The notes under the pieces are model-generated. The model made no database searches, was not told the DNA's origin, and was given only the letters and a program-made list of their open reading frames with translations. The translations under genes were made by a program, and so were the position numbers. DNA of 64,000 nt from positions 91,688,842-91,752,841 of the forward strand of contig CM043953.1 of the NCBI GenBank assembly GCA_014529385.2, written 5' to 3'. The stretch is from Adiantum capillus-veneris. Lineage: Eukaryota; Streptophyta; Polypodiopsida; Polypodiales; Pteridaceae. Shown here one piece after another: positions 11,438 to 22,044 of this stretch (its first letter is position 1; each line of letters begins with the position of its first letter).

Positions 11438-11477
<40 letters not shown>
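11287..11477. repeat. Hairpin: 36-bp arms extended by (GA)33 and (CT)18
   Basis: Positions 11353-11388 (beginning ATTTCAGCCGCTTTGTTG) and 11406-11441 are reverse complements at 35 of 36 bases around a 17-nt loop. The outer flank is (GA) on the left (11287-11352) and (CT) on the right (11442-11477), so the stem continues through the microsatellites for at least 36 more base pairs. The open frames on both strands are by-products of the repeat. It could be a foldback element, a replication inversion product or a small-RNA precursor. Confidence 0.9.
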
Positions 11478-11479
<2 letters not shown>

Positions 11480-11559
11480 GTGTCATGCACATGAAGTCAT
11501 GGTGTGGACGTGCAATGTTGTTGCATAAAAATCTACCTCTAATATGCACTTGCTTGATC

Positions 11560-11788
11560 TGTTACCAAATACATGTGGTAGTGATGTGTGTGAACACATT
11601 TAAGACCGCTTGTGCATTTTTTCCCTCACTAGGAGGTTTTTTCCTCTGTGCATTGTATATACGCCAATCACTCTAGGGCTATCTAATCTTTCTATTGCAC
11701 ACTAAGTAAAACACTCTCTATTGTGTGCCTTGAGCTTCCTTCGTCTTCTCTAAGCTGTGTGTGTTTTTGTGCAACCCTAATTCCAACA
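11560..11788 (+). repeat. Copia 5' LTR
   Basis: Begins TGTTACC and ends TTCCAACA, matching the downstream copy at 15925-16151. A TATA-like TGTATATAC lies near 11654-11662. A third, truncated copy is at 47903-48108. Confidence 0.92.
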
Positions 11789-11789
11789 A

Positions 11790-11802
11790 TTGGTATCATA
11801 GC
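11790..11802 (+). other. Primer binding site, initiator Met tRNA type
   Basis: TTGGTATCATAGC starts one base past the LTR and matches the classic plant Copia primer site TGGTATCAGAGC with one substitution. The related copy at 48110 keeps TGGTATCAGAG. Confidence 0.88.
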
Positions 11803-12092
11803 AAGTTGCATCCTCTCGGGCTCAGTCGCCAGCAACTCCAGCACACGCCTGCTCACTTTCTCCGATTTCTGTGAGCTCACATTTTTGATTCGGGCTGATT
11901 TCGGCCTCCGTTTTCACTACAAGCAATACTGCGTAGGCTATTTTGTCATTTTGTGCAGAATTTTTGTCAGTGCCATTTTTTGCATAACAAGTCCCTTATA
12001 GTCTTCTGTGGTTTGTGCTATATAGCACGTGTTGTTCCCGCTTCTTTTCTTCTCTTTTTGGGCAATTTTCACATCAGGTGTAGATATTCGCC

Positions 12093-15000
12093 ATGGCCGA
12101 CAACAACACAAATATGTTCAAGATATTTGCGGTTGAGGACAGATTGGATGGGGACAATTATCCTATGTGGTCTTACGTGATGCAACATGTTCTTGTGTCA
12201 AAGGGTGTTTGGAATATTGTGCAGGGCATTGATGTATGTCCTGGTTTTGAGGATGTAGGCGACGTTGAGGATGTTGCAGGTCTTGCTGCTGTTAGAGTTG
12301 TTTTGCCTACGGTAGAACAAGCTCGTTGGGATGTAAAAGATGCATAGGCTCATGCATTGATTGTGTTGTCTATGAAGCGCACTATTACTCCTCATATTCG
12401 TTCACAGAAAAATGTGCAAAACAGGCTTGGGATATTCCGGCTGGCCTTTATGCAAGTCGCAATGAGGCAAAAATTGCATTGCTGCGTAAAGAGCTGGAGT
12501 CGAAGATTATGCATGAGGAAGATGATATTCAAAATTTGCTTGCTGGTGTCAAGGATATCAATGAGAAACTTATTTCAGCAACTGAAGTCATTTTAGACAG
12601 TTCACTTGTGCAGGCTGTTCTTGATGCCTTGCTAGATTCTTACCAGAATTTTCCTAGTACTTGGAGGATTATGACCCAAGGAAATCCTGAAGTTGTCAAG
12701 TTTGATGCATTATGCACATTGCTGTTGCAAGAGTCGCTTTCCAAAAAACAGGACTAGACGGCGTGTAGCTGAACAGGCCTTTATTGCTACTCAAAGAAAA
12801 GGTGGTAATAGTAATGCAACCACTTCTCATGGTTCTTCTGCGAGTGGAAAATCACCCGTTCCTAATTCTTCTGCTGGCAACAATTCGTCTGGAAATTTTG
12901 GTGACAAGGGAAAAAAGAAGACGCGTTGCCATTATTGTAAAACTAATGATCACTTGATTAAGCAGGCCAAAAAGGCTAATAAGAAAGAGGGTGGTTTCAC
13001 TGCAAATGCTGGTTCCACTAATAATGCAACCATTGTTGAGTCTTCTGTAAAAGGAGACTGTGATGCTGATGTTGACGCAAAATGGGCTTTTAATGCAAAG
13101 TGTACCTATAATCCTGTTGTCCATGATGCATGCATGTTAGTTGCTATAGATTCACATGTGTGGTATTTTGATAGTGGTGCTACAAAGCACATTACTTCAC
13201 ATAGTGATTTGTTCACCTCTCTTGAGTTTGTCCCTCATGGAAATTCAGTTACTTGGCGAACAATGCCTCTTATCCGTTCAGGGAGTTGGAAAGATTGTGC
13301 TTACTACTGCAAATGGCAGCTCTTTCACACTTGTTGATGCACTTTATGTACTTGGGATCAAGAAGAATCTTTTGTCTGTATCTACACTTGCTAGACTTGG
13401 TCTTGTAGTCAAATTTGGGGATGACAGATGTATAGTACATGATCTCGATTTTGGTGATAAAATTGTTGCATCTGGCATCTTATGCCATGGGCTATATAAG
13501 CTCACTTGTATGAAAAGTGTGGGTAGAATTTTGCAAATGCAGTTGTGGATTCAAAGGCTATTTCAGATGCAAAACTTTGGCATGCACGTTTTGGTCATCT
13601 AAATTTTGCCAGTTTACTGAGTTTGCAAAAAATTGATATGGTTGCTTCTTTGCCGTCTCTTGAAGCACCTGCCAAACATGTCTGTGAAGGCTGTATTTTG
13701 GATAAGATGCAATGTTCTAAGTTTCCAAAGGATGGTTCAATTAGGGCCACATGCAGGTTGCAACTTGTGCATAGTGATGTTTGTGGGCCCATGCAAACTC
13801 CATCCTTGGGCAATTACCTTTACTTCGTGACTTTTATTGATGATTACTGCAGGCATGTGTGGGTATATCCGCTTAAAGCAAAGCCTAAAGTATTTATGTG
13901 CTTCAAACAATTTTTGGCTATAGCTAAAAATGTCTCGAAATGTACTATGGGCACCCTCCGTTCCGATCAAGGGGGAGAGTATATTTCTCATGAATTTAAT
14001 GCATTTCTGGCTAGTTGTGGGATAAATTACCAATGTAAAGTGCCTTATATGCCTCAGCAAAATGGTGTTGCTGAGAGGAAAAACAGGTTACTCACAAAAA
14101 TGGCACGATGTGTGGTCAAAAATCAAGCTTTGTCGCATTCGTTTTAACTTGAGACCATCATGTGTGCCACTTATGTACTTAACAGGCGTCCTACAAAAGC
14201 GTTGCAATTTATGCCTCCATATGAAGCATGTCATGATAAAAAGCCTTCTATTGAGCACATACATGTTTTTGGTTGCTTGGCATATGCTTTCGTGCCACAA
14301 ACACATCACAAAAAATATGATGATAAGGCTGTCAAATGTATTTTTGTTGGTTATAGTGCTGAAAGAAAAGATTATAGGTTGTATCATCCACAACCAAAGC
14401 GTATTTTGGTTTCACGGGATGTTGTGTTTGTGGAAGATTCTGTTCAGTCCTTGCTGTCATGTACTAGAGATAGCAATGTAAGCTCACATGACATTTATGA
14501 CACTTTCTTGCCTCTTTTCAATGGTGGAAATTTGAATGTAAACTCCAATGAGTCAAATGTACAGCCTATGGGGATTTTTGAAAATGTTACAGATCAACCT
14601 ATTACTGATGCAGATGTACATGATGTACTTGATGACGAAAGGGCTGAAAATGAGCAGGCTAGAGGAATGCCTCAATGGCTGGTGCATATTTTGCATGACA
14701 ATAAATTGGATGCACCTTTGTCTAGTTGTAGTCGTTCAGGTTCTTGCCATGCATCTTATGCATCAGATTGTAATTCTTTGGTTGTGTCTAGCTTACATGA
14801 TGTTGAAGAACCTCTCTCGTTTGATAAAGCAGTCCAACAAAAAGCACATTGTATGTAAAGCGTGAGGGTGATGTACTTCTGTGGTTCTATATGTGGATGA
14901 TTTGTTGATCACTGGACCAAATGAGAGACATATTGCTGAATTTAAGGCTGATTTGAATGCTTCTTTCAAGATGAAAGATTTGGGACTGTTGCATCATTAC

Positions 15001-15850
15001 TTGGGTATACAGTTTAAGTAGTGTGATGGTGGTATTTCCTTGTGTCAAACAAGTTACATAGATACATTGCTATGTAAGTTTGAACTTAAGGATTGCAAAC
15101 CTATTACCACTCCCATGGAAACAAGTTTGAAATTGAGTCTTCATGATGCTGGTGATCCTGTAGATGTCACTCTTTACCAAACTCCTATTGGATGCCTCAT
15201 TTATGTATGCAACACGAGGCCATATGTTCAGTTTGCAATCTCACACATCAGCAGATTTATGCATAGCCTAGGGTCTAGGCATTGGCAGGATGTCAAGAGA
15301 ATTCTCCACTACTTGAGTAGCACTTTACATCTTGTCTTGTTTTATCCCAAGGGGGGATCATTGCCGCCAGATTTACATGCTTTTTTGGACTCAGATTGGG
15401 CTGGTTGTTTTGACACACAAGTGTCCACAAGTAGTTTTTGTTTCATGCTTGGTAGTTCATGTATATCATGGTTGAGCAAGAAGCAACCTACTCAGGCCAC
15501 TTCTAGTTGTGAGGCTGAGTATAGGGCAGTCTTCACAGCTACGATTGCGTGTGTATGGCTCATATGCCTTATGATGACTGATTTGAGTGTTGGACAGGAC
15601 ACTACCAACACTATCTACACTCACAATCAGAGCGCATTGGCAGTTGCAAGGAACCCAGTTTTTCATGCTCGCACAAAGCACATTGAGGTGAATTACCATT
15701 ATGTCAGCAAGAGGCTCTCACCAGGAGATATAAGCTTGGCTTATGTGCCAACATAAGCCAACCTTGCAGATCTTTTCACAAAGGCATTGTCTCATGAGAA
15801 GTTTGAATCTTTTCGCAAAGCTTTGGCTTACATGCCTTTGTGGATTGATC
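12093..15850 (+). pseudogene. Copia gag-pol polyprotein, inactivated
   Basis: Translation starts at 12093 (MADNNTN) after the LTR and leader. In order: gag N-terminus with DRLDGDNYPMWSYVMQ; a TAG stop at 12345; the UBN2-type gag region (about 12405-12760); a zinc knuckle near 12927 (CHYCKTNDHLIK) lacking its last cysteine; protease with WYFDSGATKHI (near 13164); the pre-integrase motif WHARFGHL and the integrase core (13545-14147) with HSDVCGP, RSDQGGE and AERKN as the DDE triad; an integrase C-terminal region (14160-14460); RT reduced to its C-terminal part around LYVDDLLITG (14887-14916); and RNase H (15360-15750) with DSDWAG and EAEYRAV but HNQSAL where an aspartate is usual. At least five frame breaks separate these parts. 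It once encoded the proteins for copying and integrating the element. Confidence 0.92.
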
Positions 15851-15924
15851 ATGTCCTCAGGGAATGGCACTTCCCTTTACTCTATGTGCCAACTCTCGTT
15901 CACCGCATCACTCAAGGGGGTATT

Positions 15925-16151
15925 TGTTACCATAGACATGTGGTAGTGATGTGTGTGAACACACTTAGGACGTCGGGGTATTTTTTCCCTCACTAGGAGG
16001 CTTTTCCCCTGTGCATTGTATATACGTCCATCACTCTAGGGCTATCTAATATTTATATTGCACACTAAGTAAAACACTCTCTATTGTGTGCCTTGAGCTT
16101 CCTTCATCTTCTACAAGTTGTGTGTGTTTTCCTGCAACCCTAATTCCAACA
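15925..16151 (+). repeat. Copia 3' LTR
   Basis: TGTTACC to TTCCAACA, preceded by the polypurine tract CAAGGGGG and four bases. It aligns along its whole length with 11560-11788. Confidence 0.92.
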
Positions 16152-16342
16152 GGCCTCACCTCGCTCATTGCACGTGTGCTATGGGGAAAGAGTTTTTGTG
16201 TAGAGTCACAAACCCATCAATTTAGTAGAAAGCCAAAATACATGCATGGGATACATCAGACTTCAGCTATGGTTTCAGCTAGACTCCCGTGAGCCAAGGA
16301 GAAAAACATGAAAGAAGTAAGATAGATGCAACCATAGTGCAC

Positions 16343-16344
<2 letters not shown>

Positions 16345-16424
<80 letters not shown>
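16345..16424. repeat. (GA)n microsatellite
   Basis: About 78 bp of uninterrupted GA. Frames on both strands here are Arg-Glu or Ser-Leu artefacts. Confidence 0.95.
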
Positions 16425-16715
16425 TTTTTGATAGTTGTGGCAAGGTTTTTTGTATGTTTCTCTCATGTGTGTGTCCTCCATAGGCTCCACTCTCTCTAGA
16501 TCTCTCCGATTGGGTAAAAACATACATGCAGAGTAGAGCACTATGTCAATTGCATGGTCAACCTTTTCAAGTAGTACTAGAGGACTGATGTGTCAACATT
16601 GTGGCCAAGGTGTAGGACATTGAGTAGTCTGCAGAGAAGCAAGGCACAAACATTGTTGCACTCAAAGGTGTTAGGTGGCCATTTTGCTGGGAGCTTGTAT
16701 CTACTATATTAAGGC

Positions 16716-16846
16716 AATCCGTATTCAGGCAAATCCATGTGGCTGCAAATAGAGAAAAGCAATAAACAAGATGGTGAGTCAAGAAGTGAACGCGAGATAG
16801 AGTCTAGGCGTGCATGGCCATAGGAGGCAAAGGAGCAGTGCACAAG

Positions 16847-16877
<31 letters not shown>
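16716..16877 (+). repeat. Direct repeat, right copy, with (CA)n
   Basis: Collinear with 10836-10966 up to about 16845, followed by a CA microsatellite at 16849-16877. Confidence 0.7.
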
Positions 16878-16879
<2 letters not shown>

Positions 16880-17095
16880 GAATCTATGTAGAATCCCTTG
16901 ACCCTAAATTTCTCAAAATAATGGAGACATGTAGGATGGATTAAACACCCCGCTGCTTGGGTGCCATAAGAACAAGGTACTATAGTGTTTCTAGATTATC
17001 TGAGGGTATCATGATACCCTAAAGAGGATTGGGATGTCCTTCTACATGTAAACTTGTGAATGACATCAAGGGTGTCAAAATGCTAGAGGAGCCCT

Positions 17096-17890
17096 TTAAG
17101 AGGGTGTTGTTGCTCTTGGCCCAATTGATGCTCGATCACTTGTGCCAAGTCCCACTCCTCTGAGGTGGATAAAGCCAGATCTACTAATCTTGGGAGTGTA
17201 AAAAAAAACAATTTCCCACTCTGAAGCCAACCTTCTAGAGAAGGTGTTCACTGAGGAGGAGTGCTTTCTTGTGCTGCAAGATTTGGGCAAACAGAGGTCC
17301 CATGGATGGGATGGAATGACCATTGAGTTTTTCAAAGAATATTGGGATGATCTTAAGTCCCAATCACACGAATGGCTACCCAAGTTCTGCTCGATGGATT
17401 CATGAACTTAAGCATGAAACGGAGCCTCATCAAACCTATCCACACAAAAATTTGTTGCTTTCAGTTGAAATATTGGCGCCCCATAACTATGATGTTAATA
17501 GCTTATAATTTTTTTTCCAAAATTGTAGAACTCAGGCTCTCTCCCCTCCTTGAAAAAGTCATTACTCCCTACCAACATGGATTTATCAAGGGAAGGTCAA
17601 TCTATGATAATATTTTGGTAGCAATGGTTGGCATAGAATATGCTACTTTCACGATGCAAGAGTGTATCTTGCTTTAGTTGGGTCCTCATAAAGCTTATGA
17701 TAGGATCACATGATTTTTCATTGAAAAGTTCATGAAATTACTTGGCTTTGGGTCACAAAAGTGTCAGTTGGTAAGCACACTTGGTGCTAGTAGCCAATCT
17801 CATCAATGAGAGAATTGTGCGGGCATTAGGTAACTCACTGGTCCCCTTGGTTTAGGCTAAGAAAGGGAACATCCTTCTCAACCCATTTTG
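17096..17890 (+). pseudogene. L1-type LINE reverse transcriptase fragment
   Basis: Read across frames, the region shows the start of a non-LTR reverse transcriptase: EEECFLVLQDLGKQRSHGWD then GMTIEFFKEYW (about 17245-17350), RPITMM-like text near 17478, PYQHGFIKGRSIYDNIL (17566-17616), and LGPHKAYDRI (about 17678-17707) where LD..KAYDR is usual. The ORF at 17372-17677 covers part of this. The FADD catalytic box and the endonuclease domain are not present. The order and spacing of motifs are characteristic of plant L1-clade elements. Stops and frameshifts show it is dead. Confidence 0.8.
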
Positions 17891-18113
17891 GAGGGAAGCT
17901 TCTAGAAAGGTCAATAACAAAGGTATCCAACGACTGGGCCAATTTTGGGATTGCAACAACAACTGCTGGAAAGACATAGACCAACTGACTCTCTAATTTA
18001 ACCTCAATGGGATGAAAAGACTACTGATTAACAGTTTCCTAGAACGTTTGGATAGTTGGTGTCCACCTAATTGCGAGTCCACTTTCGAGTGGAAAGCATG
18101 GCAATGGCTTAAG

Positions 18114-18170
18114 TGTCAAAGTCGACGATGCGGAAGTGTAGAAGCCAAAGGGGGGGGGGGGGGGGGGGGG

Positions 18171-18215
<45 letters not shown>

Positions 18216-18405
18216 TCCTGAACCAATCAACCTTGGAAATGAATAATTGAATGTATGTACAATGGAGGAAATGGGATGCTTATATAGCAACCTCAATAGA
18301 TTTCCCTACCCAAACTTTGACAACTAAGTAAAATAAATACCTAAAAGACAAACTAAATAATGAGATCACTTTGGGTAGTTCACTTGAGATGCTAAAACTC
18401 TAACA
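18114..18405 (-). repeat. LTR (left copy, 3' LTR) with G-run and (GA)n
   Basis: Contains a run of about 24 G (18150-18173) followed by (GA)n to 18213, in the place where the right LTR has only GA. Ends AAAACTCTAACA. Confidence 0.75.
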
Positions 18406-19135
18406 CCCTCTCTGTAGCTCATAGTGGACATAAATAGTGAAACCAAGTCGATGAAGAAGCTACCATGGATACTCTAGCAACACCGGTAATGCTAGATACA
18501 CCTCAAATTTGCTACCCTCAACTTTGTACCTTAGATAATGCCATCTTGAGCATTGGTTTCCTTTTTAGAAACTTAAATTGTAGACCACACTACACCCAAG
18601 AATCCCCATTTGTGAACTGAGAACACATCACCTCGTGAATATAATATTCCAAGATGATGAACTATGGAACACATCCTATCCATGATCTGACCAACATCAA
18701 TCGATTGGTGTAGTTATCCATAGTGTTTTATATATGTTTGATTGGTTCCCTGCCAGATGCATGTGCCCTGAACTCTGACCTACTAATTCAAACACCAATA
18801 AATTGAGCTCCAACATAAGGGTCCAAATCATATATAGGGATCATTTCTTAGCCCTGTCTCCCACTCACAATCCTCCCTGGCCCAAGCTAGTGGTGGAAAC
18901 TACCCTTTGACTAGAAATTTGATGACGAGGCCAGTGTGGTTGCCACCACGTGCCATGTCAATCTCCTCTATTACCATAATCTCTGTCTAGCTTGCCTTTG
19001 TCTTTTTATTCCATTAGGATATTTTCGAGGTCATTTGGAGGGACTTCTAAGAAATTCTATTTCTCTCTATAGAAAGTTTTCTTAAAATGCACTTGCACTT
19101 ATTAAGTACGTGCAAAAGGACAACTAGACACTCTA
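18406..19135. other. Interior of minus-strand LTR element, unassigned
   Basis: I searched this for Copia RNase H or RT on the minus strand and saw none. It is A+T-rich with frequent stops in all frames. Confidence 0.4.
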
Positions 19136-19139
19136 AAAA

Positions 19140-19620
19140 ATGAACCTGACTTTTTGACAATCCTTGAAAACGGTCATCTTTTCATTAAATGCGTGTGTAT
19201 TTTCCATGAGTTAGGTGCCGCTCATTCAATATGCCTTTCATCATCACTGAAATGCAAAAAACTCACAAAACTATTAGGTAATGTTAGAATTTGAAGATTT
19301 TGACACCACCAAATGCGTTTGAAATGCCCAAAACTTAACAAAACAAATGTCTAATTGCCCTTTTCTGACACTCGGAGAGGGACAAAAGGCCAAAATCCCC
19401 CCAAAAAGGGGGTCTACACACGGCGCGCTATAGGCATTGCATTTGAAACGCATTGGTGATGTTAGAATCTTCAAATTCTAACACTAGCTAATAGTTCTAT
19501 GATTTTTTGCATTCCAATGATGACGAAAGACATATTGAATGAGCGGCACCTACCTCATGAAAAAGACACATGCATTTAATGAAAAGATGACCGCTTTCAA
19601 GAATTGTTGGTTCATTGAAT
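19140..19620. mobile_element. Foldback (MITE-like) element with ~190-bp arms
   Basis: The left arm (about 19142-19330) contains TGAACC, ACGGTCATCTTTTCATTAAATG, GTGCCGCTCATTCAATATG, GCAAAAAA and ATGTTAGAAT. The right arm (about 19430-19620) has their reverse complements in reverse order. The central 100 bp includes a CCCCCCAAAAAGGGGG hairpin. Each outer end is TGAACC/GGTTCA. No transposase. Arms this long would give a long double-stranded transcript. Confidence 0.85.
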
Positions 19621-19624
19621 GAGT

Positions 19625-20660
19625 GGGTGATACCTTTTTTATATTTTTGCTAATATCCACCTCTTCTTCTACGTAATGTTGGCTCTTCTCTCATTGGAGG
19701 ATCTCTTTTTTGTCTCTCTTCTAAAGGACCTCAAAAGACCTCCAAAATTTCTAATGTTGTGAGTTCTTGGTTTTGTCTTTGGCTTCAAACTCCCGAGAAA
19801 AGCATTCTGTCACATGTATAACAATGGTTGTTGGACCTCGTGGGTATTGAGGCAACTAAGCTTGCCTTTCCCTCTATCCTCTGGCAAACTCGTCCATTTG
19901 CTTTTGGCTTCACAATCTTGAGCCAAACAATTTTATGGTTTCCTTGAGAACTTTTGTTGAGCATATGCTGCTAATTGGATGGTTGACCTATTATCCATAC
20001 ACGATAGTTGGTTTTGGTCGATGTCACTGGCCTTGGAGAAAGGGGGGCCATGTTGAAGTTGCAAGATTTAGAATCCTGGTAACCCTTCTCGTAATCTAAG
20101 GGTGGCTTCACTAATCAAGCCACTTTTACACTCCTCTACACAGAGAGTTCCACTTGAAGTGGGATTTTCTCTTTGATGTCACTCCGCAACAAGGTGCTTT
20201 TACACCCCCCTCTTGATCTCCAATCTCCTAGCCTCATACAAGACACTACACAACAAAGTAGTTGCACCTAATATTTTTGTTGATGTTGGCTAGCCTTGTT
20301 TTTACGTCCCCATGCCAATCAAGAACCTCCTTCTGACAATAACTCTCTCGCGGGCACCAGGTCACCAAGGCAAGCTAGCCATAGCGTTTCAAAATGCTTG
20401 CATTGGCCAAGGCAAGCGGGGAGTATAGAGAAAGAGAGGAGGGTTCAATGGCGTCACAAGAAAGGCATTCTGAAACGATAGGGGGGGGGGGATGTGGATG
20501 AGTCGGGATTGTTGCCAAGGGGGGGAGCTTCATAATATACTGTTTCAAAAGGCTTTTCACTTGCCTTTGCCATTGGGGGAGCACCTTCTTCTAGTGGCAT
20601 TTTAAAATGCTCGCAGGGACCACGACAAGCACCTGGTTGCCAGTCAGGCAACATTTCAAC
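19625..20660. other. Interior of minus-strand LTR element, unassigned
   Basis: Short frames only (up to 69 codons on minus at 20375-20584). A G-run lies at 20480-20491. It could be decayed leader or gag sequence of the host element; I cannot identify it. Confidence 0.35.
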
Positions 20661-20854
20661 CTTGGGAGATTCACCATGGAAAACTTACCACACCATGTAA
20701 GTGTAGGGGAGGGGGGTTTTTCTACAAGTAACCAAGAGACTTTTAGATTTGCCTTTATTTTATAGTTCTAATATTCTATTACACATTGTTTGCAAAATTT
20801 AGAATGAATAGAAACAGTTTAGTACATGATGTGTGTGTGTGTGTGTGTGTGTGT

Positions 20855-20904
<50 letters not shown>

Positions 20905-21527
20905 AATAAAAAAGAGATATATTAAGAGAAAAAATTATAAATTAATACCTTGTGTAATGCGTTTTAATTTTAAAAATGAAGTTTTCCATGTTTTTTAATG
21001 AGCATACCATTATTTGTTATTTAGAGAACAATCCATTTCATATATGTGCCTTAAATCCCATGTGGGAAGAAGCCCTACTGAGTAAGTGGCTAGTATCGTT
21101 TGTTTGGAAACTGAGGTTTGTATCAATTTACAAGGGAAATGATGTCCGTCTTTTGACAAATTACATTGAATCAATTGGTTTATTTTAATTTAGTATTCAT
21201 TATATTTGTTGCTTTTCATGGTTTGTTCTCTTAACATCTATTGCAAATGAAAACACGCTACAATGCACATTTTTGTTCATTTGCAGTTCAACATGTATTT
21301 TTTCAAAAGCAGGTGCGTCTAAAATTGTTATGTTACTAGTATACATAAAATAGTGGGTCATTACATTCCATACGAAATACGTATGAGGGGGGATGGCTCA
21401 TTGCGAGAACGTCTGTATCTTGTCATGTAGGGGGTAGGTTAGCATGTAAGATATCGTACATAGGGGGTTTCTCTAATTTTGATGCACGCATGTGACATCC
21501 CCCCATTACTAATAGTGAATCCCTCAG
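20661..21527. mobile_element. Non-autonomous TIR transposon, 0.87 kb
   Basis: The left end CTTGGGAGATTCACCAT differs from the 17-bp terminus at 6104 at three positions. The right end, read on minus, is CTGAGGGATTCACTAT. The left 60 bp (CATGGAAAACTTACC, then GTAAGTG, then a G-rich tract) matches the copy at 29456. From 20733 onward it matches 9545-10347. It therefore looks like an internal-deletion derivative of the 4.2-kb element. No target duplication: CATTTCAAC is left and GTCTCCAGT is right. Confidence 0.7.
20831..20900. repeat. (GT)n-(GA)n microsatellite inside TIR transposon
   Basis: GT at 20831-20854, then GA to 20900. It is in the same relative place as 9643-9727, so the tract was present in the ancestral transposon. 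Confidence 0.92.
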
Positions 21528-21670
21528 GTCTCCAGTAGAGGTTCATAAAGCAAGGAACAACGAGAGAGGAAGATGATGCCGACGACAATGGAGATAAGGT
21601 TCTTCACTTCATGGCTGCTCTCGGATGCTCCTTCTCCACAAGGCTCTTCAAGAACACAGCTCTAATGCCA

Positions 21671-21706
21671 TGTCAAAGTCGACGATGTGGAAGCACAGAG
21701 ACCAAG

Positions 21707-21777
<71 letters not shown>

Positions 21778-21976
21778 AAAGAGAGTCTCTTGAACCAATC
21801 AACCTTGAAAATGAATACTTGAATGCATATAGAATGGAGGCAAGGGATTGCTTATATAGCAGCCTTAGTAAATTTCCATACCCAGACTTTGACAAATAAG
21901 TAGAATAAATACATAAAAGACAAACTAAATAATGGATCACATTGGGCAGTTCACTTGAGATGCCAAAACTCTAACA
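21671..21976 (-). repeat. LTR (right copy, 5' LTR) with (GA)n
   Basis: Collinear with 18114-18405. A GA tract occupies 21711-21773. The reverse-complement primer site lies just left of it (21659-21670). Confidence 0.75.
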
Positions 21977-22044
21977 CTAAGAACATGCATTTTTTGAAAC
22001 CGCAAACTAAGGAAGTTTACCACACTCTTAATTTTGACAGATTG

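Larger units (their letters stand above)
11560..16151 (+). mobile_element. Ty1/Copia LTR retrotransposon, defective
   Basis: It has two LTRs (11560-11788 and 15925-16151), an initiator-Met-type primer site directly after the first, a purine-rich tract (CAAGGGGG, about 15913-15920) just before the second, and between them gag, protease, integrase, RT and RNase H in Copia order. The LTRs differ at roughly 20 positions plus small indels by eye, so insertion is not recent. No 5-bp target duplication is evident: TGATC precedes the element and GGCCT follows it. The coding region is broken by stops, frameshifts and a deletion inside RT, so the copy is not autonomous. Confidence 0.93.
18114..21976 (-). 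mobile_element. Minus-strand LTR retroelement without recognisable coding
   Basis: TG...CA repeats at 18114-18405 and 21671-21976 are collinear (both start TGTCAAAGTCGACGATG and end AAAACTCTAACA). Directly left of the right repeat is GCTCTAATGCCA, the reverse complement of a slightly decayed initiator-Met primer site, so the element reads on the minus strand with its 5' LTR on the right. Right of the left repeat, the minus strand reads ACAGAGAGGG, a plausible polypurine tract. The flanks, TTAAG and CTAAG, are a 4-of-5 target duplication. The interior holds a foldback element and a TIR transposon, and I recognise no gag or pol, so it may be a LARD-type non-autonomous Copia relative. Confidence 0.7.

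Noticed and set aside
11257-11676. 139-codon open frame spanning GA and CT tracts
   Set aside because: It is open only because GA and CT repeats encode Arg-Glu and Ser-Leu runs; the complementary strand is open for the same reason.
11555-16156. Target-site duplication for the Copia element
   Set aside because: TGATC on the left and GGCCT on the right do not match; I do not claim one.
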